Source: RPQJ01 sp963754125
GTDB lineage: Bacteria; Pseudomonadota; Gammaproteobacteria; Steroidobacterales; Steroidobacteraceae
NCBI GenBank assembly: GCA_963754125.1
Contig: CAVWEX010000014.1
Coordinates: 496,001 to 560,000 of the forward strand
DNA length: 64,000 bases
Direction of reading: 5' to 3'
The position numbers were made by a program, and so were the translations under genes. Numbering within the stretch: position 1 is the first letter of the stretch; every line of letters begins with the position of its first letter. Positions 8,616-17,385 of this stretch are shown piece by piece. The notes under the pieces were generated by a model, which ran no database searches, was not told where the DNA came from, and saw only the letters and a program-made list of their open reading frames with translations.

Positions 8616-9366
8616 ACCCAGCCGCGACCTGGACGGCGAACTCGCGGTCGTTACCGGCGCATCGCGCGGCATCGGCCGCGAGATCGCCCTCGAACTCGGC
8701 CGGCGCGGCGCGCGCGTCGTGGGTTCCGCGACCAGCGAGGCGGGCGCGCGCGGCATCGACGAGGCGCTGACGGCCGCGGGCGTCGCGGGTCGTGGCGTCG
8801 TCCTCGATGTCGCGAGCGCCGAGTCGGTGGAGGCGTGCTTCAAGGAGATCGAGGCACGCGAGGGCACGCCGTCGATCCTGGTCAACAACGCAGGCGTGAC
8901 CCGCGACGGGCTCCTGCTGCGCATGAGCGCCGCGGACTGGCAGACGGTCATCGAGACCGACCTGTCCGCGGTGTACCGCACCAGCAAGGCCGTCCTGCGC
9001 GGCATGATGAAGGCCCGTCGCGGCCGCATCGTCAACATCGCCTCCGTGGTCGGCGTGATGGGCAATGCCGGCCAGGCGAACTACGCTGCCGCCAAGGCGG
9101 GCATGATCGGCTTCAGCAAGAGCCTGGCCCGTGAAGTGGGCTCGCGCGGCATCACGGTGAACGTGGTGGCGCCGGGCTTCATCGTCACCGACATGACCGA
9201 TGCGCTCGGCGAGGCCGCACGGGCCGCGCTGCTTGGCCAGGTGCCGCTCGGACGACTCGGTTCGCCCGGGGACATCGCGCACGCCGTGGCCTTCCTGGCG
9301 TCGCCCGGGGCTGCTTACATCACCGGTGAGACCCTGCACGTCAACGGCGGGATGTACATGATCTAG
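8608..9366 (+). CDS. fabG: 3-oxoacyl-ACP reductase FabG
   Basis: NADPH-dependent short-chain reductase for the first reduction step of fatty acid elongation, 252 residues. Nucleotide-binding TGASRGIGREIALELG, NNAG motif in LVNNAGVTRDGLLLRM, catalytic Ser (NIASVVGVMG) and Tyr/Lys in NYAAAKAG, and the typical C-terminus ITGETLHVNGGMYM. It overlaps fabD and lies directly upstream of acpP. Confidence 0.97.
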   Translation: MTEPSRDLDGELAVVTGASRGIGREIALELGRRGARVVGSATSEAGARGIDEALTAAGVAGRGVVLDVASAESVEACFKEIEAREGTPSILVNNAGVTRDGLLLRMSAADWQTVIETDLSAVYRTSKAVLRGMMKARRGRIVNIASVVGVMGNAGQANYAAAKAGMIGFSKSLAREVGSRGITVNVVAPGFIVTDMTDALGEAARAALLGQVPLGRLGSPGDIAHAVAFLASPGAAYITGETLHVNGGMYMI

Positions 9367-9391
9367 AACGGGTTCTGGGTCCATTGGACCC
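9365..9391 (+). promoter_or_regulatory. Tandem inverted repeats between fabG and acpP
   Basis: Two adjacent perfect inverted repeats follow the fabG stop: AGAAC-GG-GTTCT (9365-9376) and GGGTCC-ATT-GGACCC (9377-9391). The second overlaps the -35 of the acpP promoter. They could be an operator for a fatty-acid regulator or an RNA hairpin that weakens read-through from fabG. No T-run follows, so a classical terminator is unlikely. Confidence 0.4.
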
Positions 9392-9413
9392 CATCCGGCC
9401 CTTAACTTAGAAT
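9384..9413 (+). promoter_or_regulatory. Sigma-70-type promoter for acpP
   Basis: TTGGAC (9384-9389), an 18-base spacer and TAGAAT (9408-9413), about 70 bases before the acpP ATG. A separate strong promoter for acpP is common because the carrier protein is needed in large excess. Confidence 0.65.
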
Positions 9414-9484
9414 ACGCGCCCCATGCCGGGCGCCCACCTTGGAGGGCCGGCAGGATTCGTATTTCACATAGGACTCCAAAGACA

Positions 9485-9727
9485 ATGAGCAGTATCGAAC
9501 AGCGGGTGAAGGCAATCGTTGCCGAGCAGCTGGGGGTCAAGGAAGAGGAAGTTACCAACGATTCGTCCTTCGTCGACGATCTCGGCGCCGACTCGCTCGA
9601 CACCGTCGAGCTCGTCATGGCGCTCGAGGAGGAGTTCGAGACGGAGATCCCGGACGAGGATGCCGAGAAGATCACCACCGTCCAGCAGGCGATCGACTAC
9701 ATCAACGAGCGTCGCAGCCCGGCCTGA
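9485..9727 (+). CDS. acpP: Acyl carrier protein AcpP
   Basis: 80 residues, acidic. Carries growing acyl chains on 4'-phosphopantetheine attached to the serine of DDLGADSLDTVEL. N-terminus MSSIEQRVKAIVAEQLG and C-terminus ITTVQQAIDYIN are standard. It has its own promoter and sits between fabG and fabF. Confidence 0.98.
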   Translation: MSSIEQRVKAIVAEQLGVKEEEVTNDSSFVDDLGADSLDTVELVMALEEEFETEIPDEDAEKITTVQQAIDYINERRSPA

Positions 9728-9799
9728 CCGCTCGGCCCCGGCCCGCCACGGAGGGCGGTCGCGGCCAATTCTCATCGTGCCCAGCCAGGGGGACGCAAC

Positions 9800-11044
9800 T
9801 TGACGAAGCGCAGGGTCGTCGTCACGGGACTTGGCATCATCTCCCCGCTTGGCAGCACGGTTGCGTCTGCCTGGGACGCCGTCTCGAACGGCCGCAGCGG
9901 CATCGTCACCCTGACCAAGCTCGACACCACGGCCTTTCCCGTGCACATCGGCGGAGAGGTCGTCGGCTTCAATGCCGAGGACTACATGTCCGCCAAGGAC
10001 GTGCGCAAGTTCGACCCGTTCGTGGCCTTCGGTTTCGCGGCGGCGGTTCAGGCCGTGACGGACTCGGGCCTCGAGGTGAACGAGGCGAACTCGCCGCGGG
10101 TCGGCGTGGCCATGGGGGCGGGCATCGGCGGTCTGAGCACCATCGAAGAGACCACTGGCAAGTGGCTCGAATCGCACACGCCGCGCAAGATTTCCCCGTT
10201 CTTCATCCCGGGCAGCATCATCAATGCGGCAGCCGGCCAGGTGTCGATCCACTTCGGCATGCGCGGGCCGAATCTCGCCCTGGTCACGGCCTGCACGACT
10301 TCCACGCACTCCATCGGCATTGCCGCGCGCACGATCCAGTACGGCGATGCGGACGTGATGGTGGCCGGCGGCTCGGAGATGGCGTTCACGCCGCTCGGCC
10401 TCGGCAGCTTCGGGCAGGCCCGGGCGCTGTCGCTTCGCAACGATGCGCCGGAACGCGCCAGTCGGCCGTGGGACCGAGACCGCGACGGCTTCGTCATGGC
10501 GGAGGGCGCCGGCGCGATCGTGCTCGAAGAGTACGAACACGCGCGGGCGCGCGGCGCGCGGATCTACGCCGAGTTCGCCGGCTTCGGGATGAGCGGCGAC
10601 GCCCACCACATCACGGCTCCGCCGGAAGACGGCGAGGGCGCGCGGCTTGCGATGGTGAACGCCGTGCGTGATGCGGGCGTCGCGGCCGCGGAGGTGGGCT
10701 ACATCAACGCGCACGCGACCTCGACCGAGCTCGGCGACCGAGCCGAGACGGTGGCGATCAAGCGCGCCTTTGGCGATCACGCCCATCGGCTCGCCGTCAG
10801 CTCCACCAAGTCGGTGACCGGCCACCTGCTGGGAGCCGCCGGTGCCGTCGAGGCGATCTTCTCGATCCTGGCGATCCGCGACGGGCGGCTGCCGCCGACC
10901 ATCAACCTCGACAACCCGGATCCGGCCTGCGATCTCGACTACGTGCCGCACACCGCGCGCGAAGTGCCGTTGAGCGTGGCGCTGTCGAACTCCTTCGGCT
11001 TCGGCGGCACCAACGGCAGCCTGGTGTTCCGCGCGTTGCGGTGA
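9800..11044 (+). CDS. fabF: 3-oxoacyl-ACP synthase II FabF
   Basis: Condensing enzyme that elongates acyl-ACP with malonyl-ACP; 414 residues starting with TTG at 9800 after GGGGGA. N-terminus KRRVVVTGLGIISPLGS, nucleophile Cys in VTACTTSTHSIG, catalytic His in NAHATSTELGD and VTGHLLGAAGA, ending with NSFGFGGTNGSLVF. The cysteine motif has TTST where many FabF proteins have ATGx, a mild deviation. The stop overlaps the pabB GTG. Confidence 0.95.
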   Translation: MTKRRVVVTGLGIISPLGSTVASAWDAVSNGRSGIVTLTKLDTTAFPVHIGGEVVGFNAEDYMSAKDVRKFDPFVAFGFAAAVQAVTDSGLEVNEANSPRVGVAMGAGIGGLSTIEETTGKWLESHTPRKISPFFIPGSIINAAAGQVSIHFGMRGPNLALVTACTTSTHSIGIAARTIQYGDADVMVAGGSEMAFTPLGLGSFGQARALSLRNDAPERASRPWDRDRDGFVMAEGAGAIVLEEYEHARARGARIYAEFAGFGMSGDAHHITAPPEDGEGARLAMVNAVRDAGVAAAEVGYINAHATSTELGDRAETVAIKRAFGDHAHRLAVSSTKSVTGHLLGAAGAVEAIFSILAIRDGRLPPTINLDNPDPACDLDYVPHTAREVPLSVALSNSFGFGGTNGSLVFRALR

Positions 11045-12399
11045 GGCGATCGCTCGGCGCGTTGGCGCCCGACCTGCTGCTGCGTCTGCACGAGCGGCAC
11101 CCCGATCGCTACCCCGCACTGCTCGAGAGCGTGGGCGGTGCCACTCGCCTCGGTCGATACGATGTCCTGTTCGCGTTGCCGGGACCGTTGCTGCAGCTGA
11201 ACGCGGACGGGTCGCTCGCGGGACCGCCTGCGTCGGCGGGCGGGATCGGTTTCCTGGGGACCCTGGATGCATGGTGGTCCTCGGAGCGGGCCGAGCCGCA
11301 CGCGTCGGACGCCAAGCCCTTCGCTGGCGGCTGGTTCATCTACCTGGGATACGAGTTGGCCGGGGAGATCGAACCTCGCTTGCGCATGCGCCGGTCCCTG
11401 CTGCCTCGCGCCCTGGCCTGGCGCATGCACGGCGCCGTCGTGCGCGACCGGCTGACGGGCGAGGTGGCGGCCTGCACCGAGCCGCAGGACGTCGCGTCGC
11501 TGCACGGGCAACTCGACGCCGACATTGCGGAGGTCACCGTCGCTGCGCGTCGGGCTGCGGAGCCGGTGGCGCTGGAGGTGGAAGAGGACGAGCCGGATCG
11601 CTTCCTCGAGGGTGTCGAGGCCATTCTCGAGGCAATCGCCGCCGGCGAGGTCTACCAGGCCAACCTGTCGCGCGGCTGGCGAGCGTGGCTGCCGGCTGGC
11701 GTCAGCGCCGGAGAGATCTACCGGCGGCTGCGCGAAGCGAACCCGGCGCCGTTCGCAGGCAGTGCGCGACTGCCCGGCTTCACGGTGCTGAGCTCCTCGC
11801 CTGAGCGGCTGCTGCGGATCGAGGGAAACATGGCGAGTTCGCGGCCGATCGCCGGCACGCGCCCGCGCGGTGTCACCCGGGCGCGCGACGCGAGCCTGCG
11901 GGCCGAGCTCGAGCTGAACGAAAAGGAGCGCGCGGAGCACGTGATGCTGGTGGACCTCGAGCGCAACGACCTGGGGCGCATTTGCCGCGGCGGCACGGTG
12001 CGCGTGGACGAGTTCATGACCATCGAGAGCTACGCGACCGTGCACCACATCGTGTCGAACGTGAGCGGCGAGCTGTGCGCGGGCGTCACGCCGGGCCAGG
12101 CCGTGGCCGCCGTGTTCCCGGGCGGGACGATCACCGGCTGCCCGAAGGTACGCTGCATGGAACTGCTGGCCGGGCTCGAGCAGGATCCGCGCGACGCGTA
12201 CACCGGCTCCATGGGTTACCTTGGCCGTGACGGCACCCTCGATCTCAACATCCTGATCCGCACGCTCACGCTGCGCGGCGACGCGATCGGGTTTCGCACT
12301 GGAGCGGGCATCGTCGCGGACTCGCGTCCGAAGGCCGAATTGGCGGAAACTCGCGCCAAGGCCCGCGGACTGCTGCGCGCACTGGGGAGCGAGACATGA
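11041..12399 (+). CDS. pabB: Aminodeoxychorismate synthase component I (PabB)
   Basis: Chorismate-binding enzyme that, with a glutamine amidotransferase, makes 4-amino-4-deoxychorismate for folate. 452 residues, GTG start overlapping fabF. The C-terminal chorismate-binding domain is clear: ITGCPKVRCMELL, AYTGSMGYLGRDG, FRTGAGIVADSRP. The motif that in E. coli PabB holds the catalytic lysine (PIKGT) reads PIAGTRPRG here, as in anthranilate synthase TrpE. Context (pabC directly downstream, start-stop overlap) favours PabB, but TrpE-like chemistry is not excluded. Confidence 0.85.
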   Translation: MRRSLGALAPDLLLRLHERHPDRYPALLESVGGATRLGRYDVLFALPGPLLQLNADGSLAGPPASAGGIGFLGTLDAWWSSERAEPHASDAKPFAGGWFIYLGYELAGEIEPRLRMRRSLLPRALAWRMHGAVVRDRLTGEVAACTEPQDVASLHGQLDADIAEVTVAARRAAEPVALEVEEDEPDRFLEGVEAILEAIAAGEVYQANLSRGWRAWLPAGVSAGEIYRRLREANPAPFAGSARLPGFTVLSSSPERLLRIEGNMASSRPIAGTRPRGVTRARDASLRAELELNEKERAEHVMLVDLERNDLGRICRGGTVRVDEFMTIESYATVHHIVSNVSGELCAGVTPGQAVAAVFPGGTITGCPKVRCMELLAGLEQDPRDAYTGSMGYLGRDGTLDLNILIRTLTLRGDAIGFRTGAGIVADSRPKAELAETRAKARGLLRALGSET

Positions 12400-13217
12400 T
12401 AGGACGGCGACTGGTGAACGGAGTCGAGGCCTCGGCCATCTCGGTGGACGATCGCGGCCTGCAATACGGCGACGGGCTGTTCGAGACGATGGCGGCGACG
12501 AACGGACGAGTGCGCAATTTCGCGCGGCACATGGAGCGCCTCGCGGTGGGCTGCCACCGTCTCGGTATCCCGATGCCGGACGTCACGCTGCTCGATCGGG
12601 AATGCGAGCGGGCGCTGGCCGGGCTCGGGACGGGTTCCGTGAAGATCGTCGTCACGCGCGGCCCCGGTCCCCGAAGCTACCGGCCGCCGGTCGAGCCCGC
12701 GGTGACGCGCATCGTGGTGTCGTCGGGTCCCCGGCCACGCAACGACCCCGACACGGGCATCCTGGTGCGGCTTTGCGAGACTCCCCTCGGCCTGAACCCG
12801 CGACTTGCGGGACTCAAGCACCTCAACCGACTCGAGCAGGTGATGGCCTGCTCCGAATGGAGCGATCCGTCGATCGCCGAGGGACTGATGTCCTCGGTGG
12901 ACGGGCGGCTGGTGTGTGCGACGGCGGCCAACTTCTTCCTGGTGCGCGGCGGACGGCTCCTGACGCCGGACATCCGCGACTGTGGAGTCGCAGGCGTGAT
13001 GCGCGGCATCGTGCTTGCCGCGGCGCAGGAGCTGGCCCTGCCGGCCGAGGTCACGGATCTCGACGCGGCGGACCTCGAGGACGCGGAGGAGATGTTCCTC
13101 ACCAACGCGATCACCGGCGTGCGGCCGGTGGGCGAGGTCGTCGGGATCCGTCGCTACGACGCGGCCGGTGTCGTGACCCGCGCACTGCTCGAGCGGACGG
13201 CGCGAGCCGGCGAGTGA
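12396..13217 (+). CDS. pabC: Aminodeoxychorismate lyase PabC
   Basis: PLP enzyme that splits aminodeoxychorismate to 4-aminobenzoate and pyruvate; 273 residues. Class IV aminotransferase fold: RGLQYGDGLFETM at the N-terminus, PLP lysine in LKHLNRLEQVMA, and the MFLTNAITGVRPV end motif. It overlaps pabB and mltG by four bases each, so the three are translationally coupled. Confidence 0.95.
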   Translation: MIGRRLVNGVEASAISVDDRGLQYGDGLFETMAATNGRVRNFARHMERLAVGCHRLGIPMPDVTLLDRECERALAGLGTGSVKIVVTRGPGPRSYRPPVEPAVTRIVVSSGPRPRNDPDTGILVRLCETPLGLNPRLAGLKHLNRLEQVMACSEWSDPSIAEGLMSSVDGRLVCATAANFFLVRGGRLLTPDIRDCGVAGVMRGIVLAAAQELALPAEVTDLDAADLEDAEEMFLTNAITGVRPVGEVVGIRRYDAAGVVTRALLERTARAGE

Positions 13218-14242
13218 TCTGGCGCACGCTTGCCGCCCTGCTGCTCGCGGCGGGCGCCCTCGCCGCCGTGGCGGGCTACGTCACGTTCGGGAACTGGCTG
13301 GATCGTCCGCTGGCAGTCGGCGAGGCATCGCTCACGGTCGACGTGCCAAGTGGCCAGCCGTTCGCGGCGACCGCACGCGAACTCGCGGCGCGAGGCGTGC
13401 TCGATCATCCCGACTGGTTGCGGGCGTACGCCCGGTTCACCGGCGCGGATGCACGCGTCAAGGCAGGTGAATACGAGATAGCTCCCGGTACGACCCCGCG
13501 GGAACTGCTGCGGCTGTTCGAATCCGGCGTGGTGGTGCGCCACGCCGTCACCATCGTCGAGGGCTGGACCTTCCGCAGCCTGCGCGCGGCCCTGGAGCGC
13601 AGTCCGTACCTCGACAACACGCTTGCGGGCGAGGGCGACGCCGCCGTAATGACGGCGCTGGGCGAGCCGGGCACGGAGCCCGAGGGACTCTTCTTTCCGG
13701 ACACCTATCTGTTCGGGAAGGGCACGCCCGACGTCGAGATACTGCGCCAGGCGCGCGGGCGCATGCAGCGCGAGCTCGAGGCGGCCTGGAGCCAGCGCGC
13801 CGACGGCCTGCCGATCACGACGCCGTACGAAGCGCTGATCCTCGCCTCGATCGTGGAAAAGGAGACCGCGCTCGCCTCCGAGCGCGCACGTATTGCCGGC
13901 GTGTTCACGCTGCGATTGCGTCGCGGCATGCGCCTGCAGACCGACCCGAGCGTGATCTACGGGCTCGGTGCGGGATTCGACGGAAACCTGCGCCGGGCCG
14001 ACCTCGAGCGCGACGGGCCCTACAATACCTACACCCGTACCGGGCTGCCGCCGACGCCGATCGCGCTGCCCGGCGCCGAGGCGCTGCGCGCCGCGGTCAA
14101 TCCGGACGAGCGCGGCGAGTTGTTCTTCGTGGCGACCGGCCTGCCGGACGGCAGCCACGAATTCTCGCGCACGCTCGCCGAGCACGAGGCCGCGGTGCGG
14201 CGCTACCTCGTTCGATACCGGCAACGGCAAGCGGAGCGTTGA
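13214..14242 (+). CDS. mltG: Endolytic murein transglycosylase MltG
   Basis: 342 residues, GTG start overlapping the pabC stop. One N-terminal membrane helix (LAALLLAAGALAAVAGYV), a LysM-like domain, and the YceG catalytic region with the glutamate in ILASIVEKETAL, then LQTDPSVIYGLG and YNTYTRTGLPPTPI. It cleaves nascent glycan strands at the inner membrane. The pabC-mltG-tmk-holB order is conserved in gammaproteobacteria. Confidence 0.95.
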   Translation: MIWRTLAALLLAAGALAAVAGYVTFGNWLDRPLAVGEASLTVDVPSGQPFAATARELAARGVLDHPDWLRAYARFTGADARVKAGEYEIAPGTTPRELLRLFESGVVVRHAVTIVEGWTFRSLRAALERSPYLDNTLAGEGDAAVMTALGEPGTEPEGLFFPDTYLFGKGTPDVEILRQARGRMQRELEAAWSQRADGLPITTPYEALILASIVEKETALASERARIAGVFTLRLRRGMRLQTDPSVIYGLGAGFDGNLRRADLERDGPYNTYTRTGLPPTPIALPGAEALRAAVNPDERGELFFVATGLPDGSHEFSRTLAEHEAAVRRYLVRYRQRQAER

Positions 14243-14243
14243 C

Positions 14244-14882
14244 GTGCAGGGTCGATTCATCACGTTCGAGGGTGGGGAGGGAGCGGGCAAGAGCACGCAG
14301 CTCGCCCGTGCGGCTGCGTGGCTGCGAGATCGTGGGGTCGACACCGTGGTAACGCGCGAGCCCGGCGGGACACCGCGCGCCGAACGGCTGCGCGAGCTGC
14401 TGCTGGAGCGCGGCGACGAGCCGATGCCGCGCTCGTGCGAGCTGCTGCTGATGTTCGCCGCTCGCGCGACCCACCTCGAGAACCTCGTGCTGCCGGCCGT
14501 GGGCCGCGGAGCCTGGGTGCTGTGCGACCGCTTCACGGACGCCACGTACGCCTACCAGGGCGGCGGCCGCGGGCTGCCGGTGGAGCAGATCGACGCGCTC
14601 GTGAAGATCGTGCATGCCGGCGTCCAGCCGGACCTGACCATCCTGCTCGACCTCCCGGTCGAGGTCGGCCTCGCGCGTGCGCGGCATCGCAACGGAGCGG
14701 ACGGTCCCGACCGATTCGAGACCGAGCAGCGCGAATTCTTCGAACGGGTACGCGAGGCGTACCTCGAGCGTGTGCGGCGCGACCCTGCACGTTTCCGGGT
14801 CGTCGACGCGAGTGCGGTCGTGGACGAGGTGACGGCGGCAGTGTGCGCCAGCCTCGGGCAGCTTCTGGAGGCCTCGCGGTGA
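14244..14882 (+). CDS. tmk: Thymidylate kinase Tmk
   Basis: Phosphorylates dTMP to dTDP; 212 residues from the GTG at 14244, one base after the mltG stop. P-loop FEGGEGAGKSTQ, TREPGGTPRAE, DR motif in CDRFTDATYAYQGGGRGL, and LLDLPVEVGLARA. It overlaps holB by four bases. Confidence 0.96.
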   Translation: MQGRFITFEGGEGAGKSTQLARAAAWLRDRGVDTVVTREPGGTPRAERLRELLLERGDEPMPRSCELLLMFAARATHLENLVLPAVGRGAWVLCDRFTDATYAYQGGGRGLPVEQIDALVKIVHAGVQPDLTILLDLPVEVGLARARHRNGADGPDRFETEQREFFERVREAYLERVRRDPARFRVVDASAVVDEVTAAVCASLGQLLEASR

Positions 14883-15904
14883 GCGACGTTCACGATGCGG
14901 AGGTCGTGACCGCGGTGCCGCTCGAGTACCTGCCCTGGCATGCCTCCGCGCGCGCGCGCCTGGGTGGTGCGATCGCCGGCGGGCGGATGCCGCACGCATT
15001 GCTGCTGCACGGCGCCGAGGGTCTCGGCAAGGAGAGATTCGCGACCACACTGGCTGCGGGCCTGTTGTGCGCTCGGCCGGGCCCCGACCTGATGCCGTGC
15101 GGCAGCTGCGCCGACTGCTCCTTGAGTCGCGCCGGCTCGCATCCCGATCTGCACTGGCTGCGCCGGCCCGAGGACCGCAAGACCATCGGCGTCGACGCGG
15201 TGCGGGACGCCTGCGAGCAACTCGGCATGACCAGCCTGCGCGGCGGTTACCGGGTCGCGGTCGTGTCCCCCGCGGACCTGATGACCTCGAACGCCCAGAA
15301 CGCCTTCCTCAAGACGCTCGAGGAGCCGGCGCCACGCACGCTGCTGGTCCTGGTCACCGCACGTCCCTCCCGGCTGGCCGCGACGCTGCGCAGCCGCTGC
15401 CAGCGCATCGAGATCCCGCGACCGGGCGCTGAGGAGGCTCGGGACTGGCTGCGCAGGGAACTCGGATCGGACCCGGCGCCGGGTCTCCTTGTTCGCGCGG
15501 GCGGCGCACCGCTCCGGGCCGCGGGGCTTGCCCCGCACTACGCCGCCCTGGAGTCGCAGATGACGGGCCTGCTCACAGACCTGCTCGAGGGACGCGCCGA
15601 AATCACGCGCGCGGCTGCGGACATGATCGGCGACGGACTCGGCGCGCGGCTCGACTGGCTGGAGTCCTGGATGTCGGTCCTGTTGCGCAACCGCCTGTGG
15701 CAGGATGCGACGCGCGTCGACATTCCGGACGGCCCGCAGTTGCAAAGGGCGGCCGGCACAGTGAACATGAGCGCCGCATTCCGGTTCGTGGACCGGCTGC
15801 GCGAAAGCCGCCGGCTGCTCGAGGGCTCCGCGGCACCGCAGCTGGTCGTCGAGGCCCTGCTCATCGAGCTGGTGGCCGCGTTCCGGCGAAAAGGAGTCGC
15901 CTGA
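14879..15904 (+). CDS. holB: DNA polymerase III delta' subunit HolB
   Basis: Clamp-loader subunit, 341 residues, GTG start overlapping tmk. AAA+ fold with a degenerate P-loop (HGAEGLGKERFA), a four-cysteine zinc module (LLCARPG...PCGSCADC), SNAQNAFLKTLEEP and the arginine-finger region LRSRCQRIEIP. The C-terminal domain binds the other clamp-loader subunits. The last base overlaps the pilZ start. Confidence 0.93.
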   Translation: MSDVHDAEVVTAVPLEYLPWHASARARLGGAIAGGRMPHALLLHGAEGLGKERFATTLAAGLLCARPGPDLMPCGSCADCSLSRAGSHPDLHWLRRPEDRKTIGVDAVRDACEQLGMTSLRGGYRVAVVSPADLMTSNAQNAFLKTLEEPAPRTLLVLVTARPSRLAATLRSRCQRIEIPRPGAEEARDWLRRELGSDPAPGLLVRAGGAPLRAAGLAPHYAALESQMTGLLTDLLEGRAEITRAAADMIGDGLGARLDWLESWMSVLLRNRLWQDATRVDIPDGPQLQRAAGTVNMSAAFRFVDRLRESRRLLEGSAAPQLVVEALLIELVAAFRRKGVA

Positions 15905-16263
15905 TGGGTCCCGTGACACGGCAACCAAGCAAGCCCGGGCTGCTGACGCTGACGATCAAGGACAAGAGCGCGCTGTACCTCGCGTACATGCCGTTCGTGA
16001 AGAACGGCGGCTTGTTCGTGCCGACCAGCAGCAATTACCGCCTCGGGGACGAGGTGTTCATGCTGCTCAACCTGATGGGCGAGGACGAGAAGCTGCCGGT
16101 GGCGGGCCGGGTCATCTGGATGACTCCGAAAGGCGCCCAGGGCAAGCGCACGGCCGGCATCGGCGTCCAGTTCAGCGAGCAGGATCGGGGTGCGACGCAG
16201 CGCAAGATCGAGGCCTACCTCGCGGGCGCGCTCGGCGGCGACAAGCCCACGCACACGATGTGA
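15904..16263 (+). CDS. pilZ: PilZ-domain protein
   Basis: 119 residues; type IV pilus-associated PilZ protein found after holB in many gammaproteobacteria. The domain covers most of the protein (YMPFVKNGGLFVPTSSNYRLGDEVFMLL cannot be written whole; key parts are KNGGLFVPT and GRVIWMTPKG). It lacks the RxxxR and (D/N)xSxxG residues that bind cyclic-di-GMP, as in canonical PilZ. Last gene of the fab-pilZ run. Confidence 0.93.
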   Translation: MGPVTRQPSKPGLLTLTIKDKSALYLAYMPFVKNGGLFVPTSSNYRLGDEVFMLLNLMGEDEKLPVAGRVIWMTPKGAQGKRTAGIGVQFSEQDRGATQRKIEAYLAGALGGDKPTHTM

Positions 16264-16270
16264 CGGCCGC

Positions 16271-16287
16271 ACGCCCCACGCGGGCGT
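16271..16287. terminator. Weak bidirectional hairpin between pilZ and the convergent gene
   Basis: ACGCCC-CACGC-GGGCGT, a 6-base perfect stem in the 39-base gap between two convergent stops. No T-run, so function as a terminator is only suggested by position. Confidence 0.3.
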
Positions 16288-16302
16288 TCGGTCGATGCTG
16301 GC

Positions 16303-17385
16303 TCAGCCGCCGTCGCCCGGTGAATTCAGCGCCTCGGCCAGATCCGATTCGGCGATTCCGCCACGCAGCACGTAGGTATCGAAGCCCCGCTCCCCGAGGA
16401 TGTAGGCGGCGGCCGAACTTCGACGTCCGTTCTCGCAGCACACGACGTACTGAACGGCCGGGTCCAGCGTCTTGAGCTTCAGGCGCACGAAGTAGAGCGG
16501 CACGTTGATGGCATTCTCGAAGTGGCAGTGCTCGAACTCGCTCGGCAACCGGACGTCGAGCCAGCGCCCGCCCGTGGCCACGAGGCCGCGTGCCTCCTCG
16601 CAGTTCACCCAGTGCAGCATCGGCTCGTTGAGCAGGGTGTTGAAATCTTCCTTGCCGAGCCGCATGAGCGTGCCGTCCGTCGTCATGGTGACGGTGGCAT
16701 TGCGCTTGGCCCCGGAAATCAGCGACTCCTCGCCGAACGTGTCCCCCATGCCGAGTTCGGCGAGCTTGATGCCCTCGCGGTTGAGCGGCGTCTCACGCGT
16801 GACCATGCAGCGTCCGGCGACGATGGCATAGAAGTGCTCGCCTTCGTCGCCCTGGCGCACCACGGTGTCGCCGGCGACGTAGTCCATGCGCTGCATGCGC
16901 ATGAATACGGCCTGCAGGTTGGCTGGCGGAATCTTGTGGAACGCGCGGCTCTGGAGCAGCAGGGTCATCCAGTCGTCGCCGGCCGCACCGCCGGCGTGCA
17001 GCTCGCCGACCTCGTAGGTGCCTGTCTGGTCCCAGGTGATCAGGACGTCGAGCAGGTCGCTGTCGATGGAGAGGTACTCGACGCGCTCCGACGCGGCGCG
17101 CGCGGTGCACCGCCGCGGCAGGAGGGGCGCGACCGGTTGGCGGGCCTCGGGCGTGCCGCCCTTGACGGTTCCCACCACCCGTCCGTTGGTAAGCAGGTCG
17201 AGCGTCCCCGACACGAGGTAGAAAGTCCGCTTGTCCGTGTCGGCTTCCTTGAACAGCACCCGGCCCTGGGCCAGGTCGCGGATCGTGGTCTTGCGCGCCA
17301 GCGCACGCAGGTTCTCGCCCTTCAGTCCGTCCAGAGGGGAGAACGATCGCAGCAGCTTCAGGTCCGGGATCGCGGGCTCGGTCAT
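16303..17385 (-). CDS. Cyclic-nucleotide-binding and rhodanese fusion protein
   Basis: 360 residues with three domains. Residues 1-125 form a first, degenerate cNMP-binding domain. Residues about 130-245 form a second one with the phosphate-binding cassette pattern GDTFGEESLISGAKRNATV. Residues about 260-360 are a rhodanese domain with the active-site loop VVCCENGRRSSAAA, including the nucleophilic cysteine. No helix-turn-helix is visible, so it is not a Crp-type transcription factor. It probably couples a nucleotide signal to sulfur transfer or a redox switch. The gene stands alone, convergent with pilZ. Confidence 0.85.
   Translation of the reverse strand: MTEPAIPDLKLLRSFSPLDGLKGENLRALARKTTIRDLAQGRVLFKEADTDKRTFYLVSGTLDLLTNGRVVGTVKGGTPEARQPVAPLLPRRCTARAASERVEYLSIDSDLLDVLITWDQTGTYEVGELHAGGAAGDDWMTLLLQSRAFHKIPPANLQAVFMRMQRMDYVAGDTVVRQGDEGEHFYAIVAGRCMVTRETPLNREGIKLAELGMGDTFGEESLISGAKRNATVTMTTDGTLMRLGKEDFNTLLNEPMLHWVNCEEARGLVATGGRWLDVRLPSEFEHCHFENAINVPLYFVRLKLKTLDPAVQYVVCCENGRRSSAAAYILGERGFDTYVLRGGIAESDLAEALNSPGDGG

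Noticed and set aside
16303..17385. Crp-type transcription factor
   Set aside because: It has cNMP-binding folds but no helix-turn-helix; the C-terminal domain is a rhodanese.
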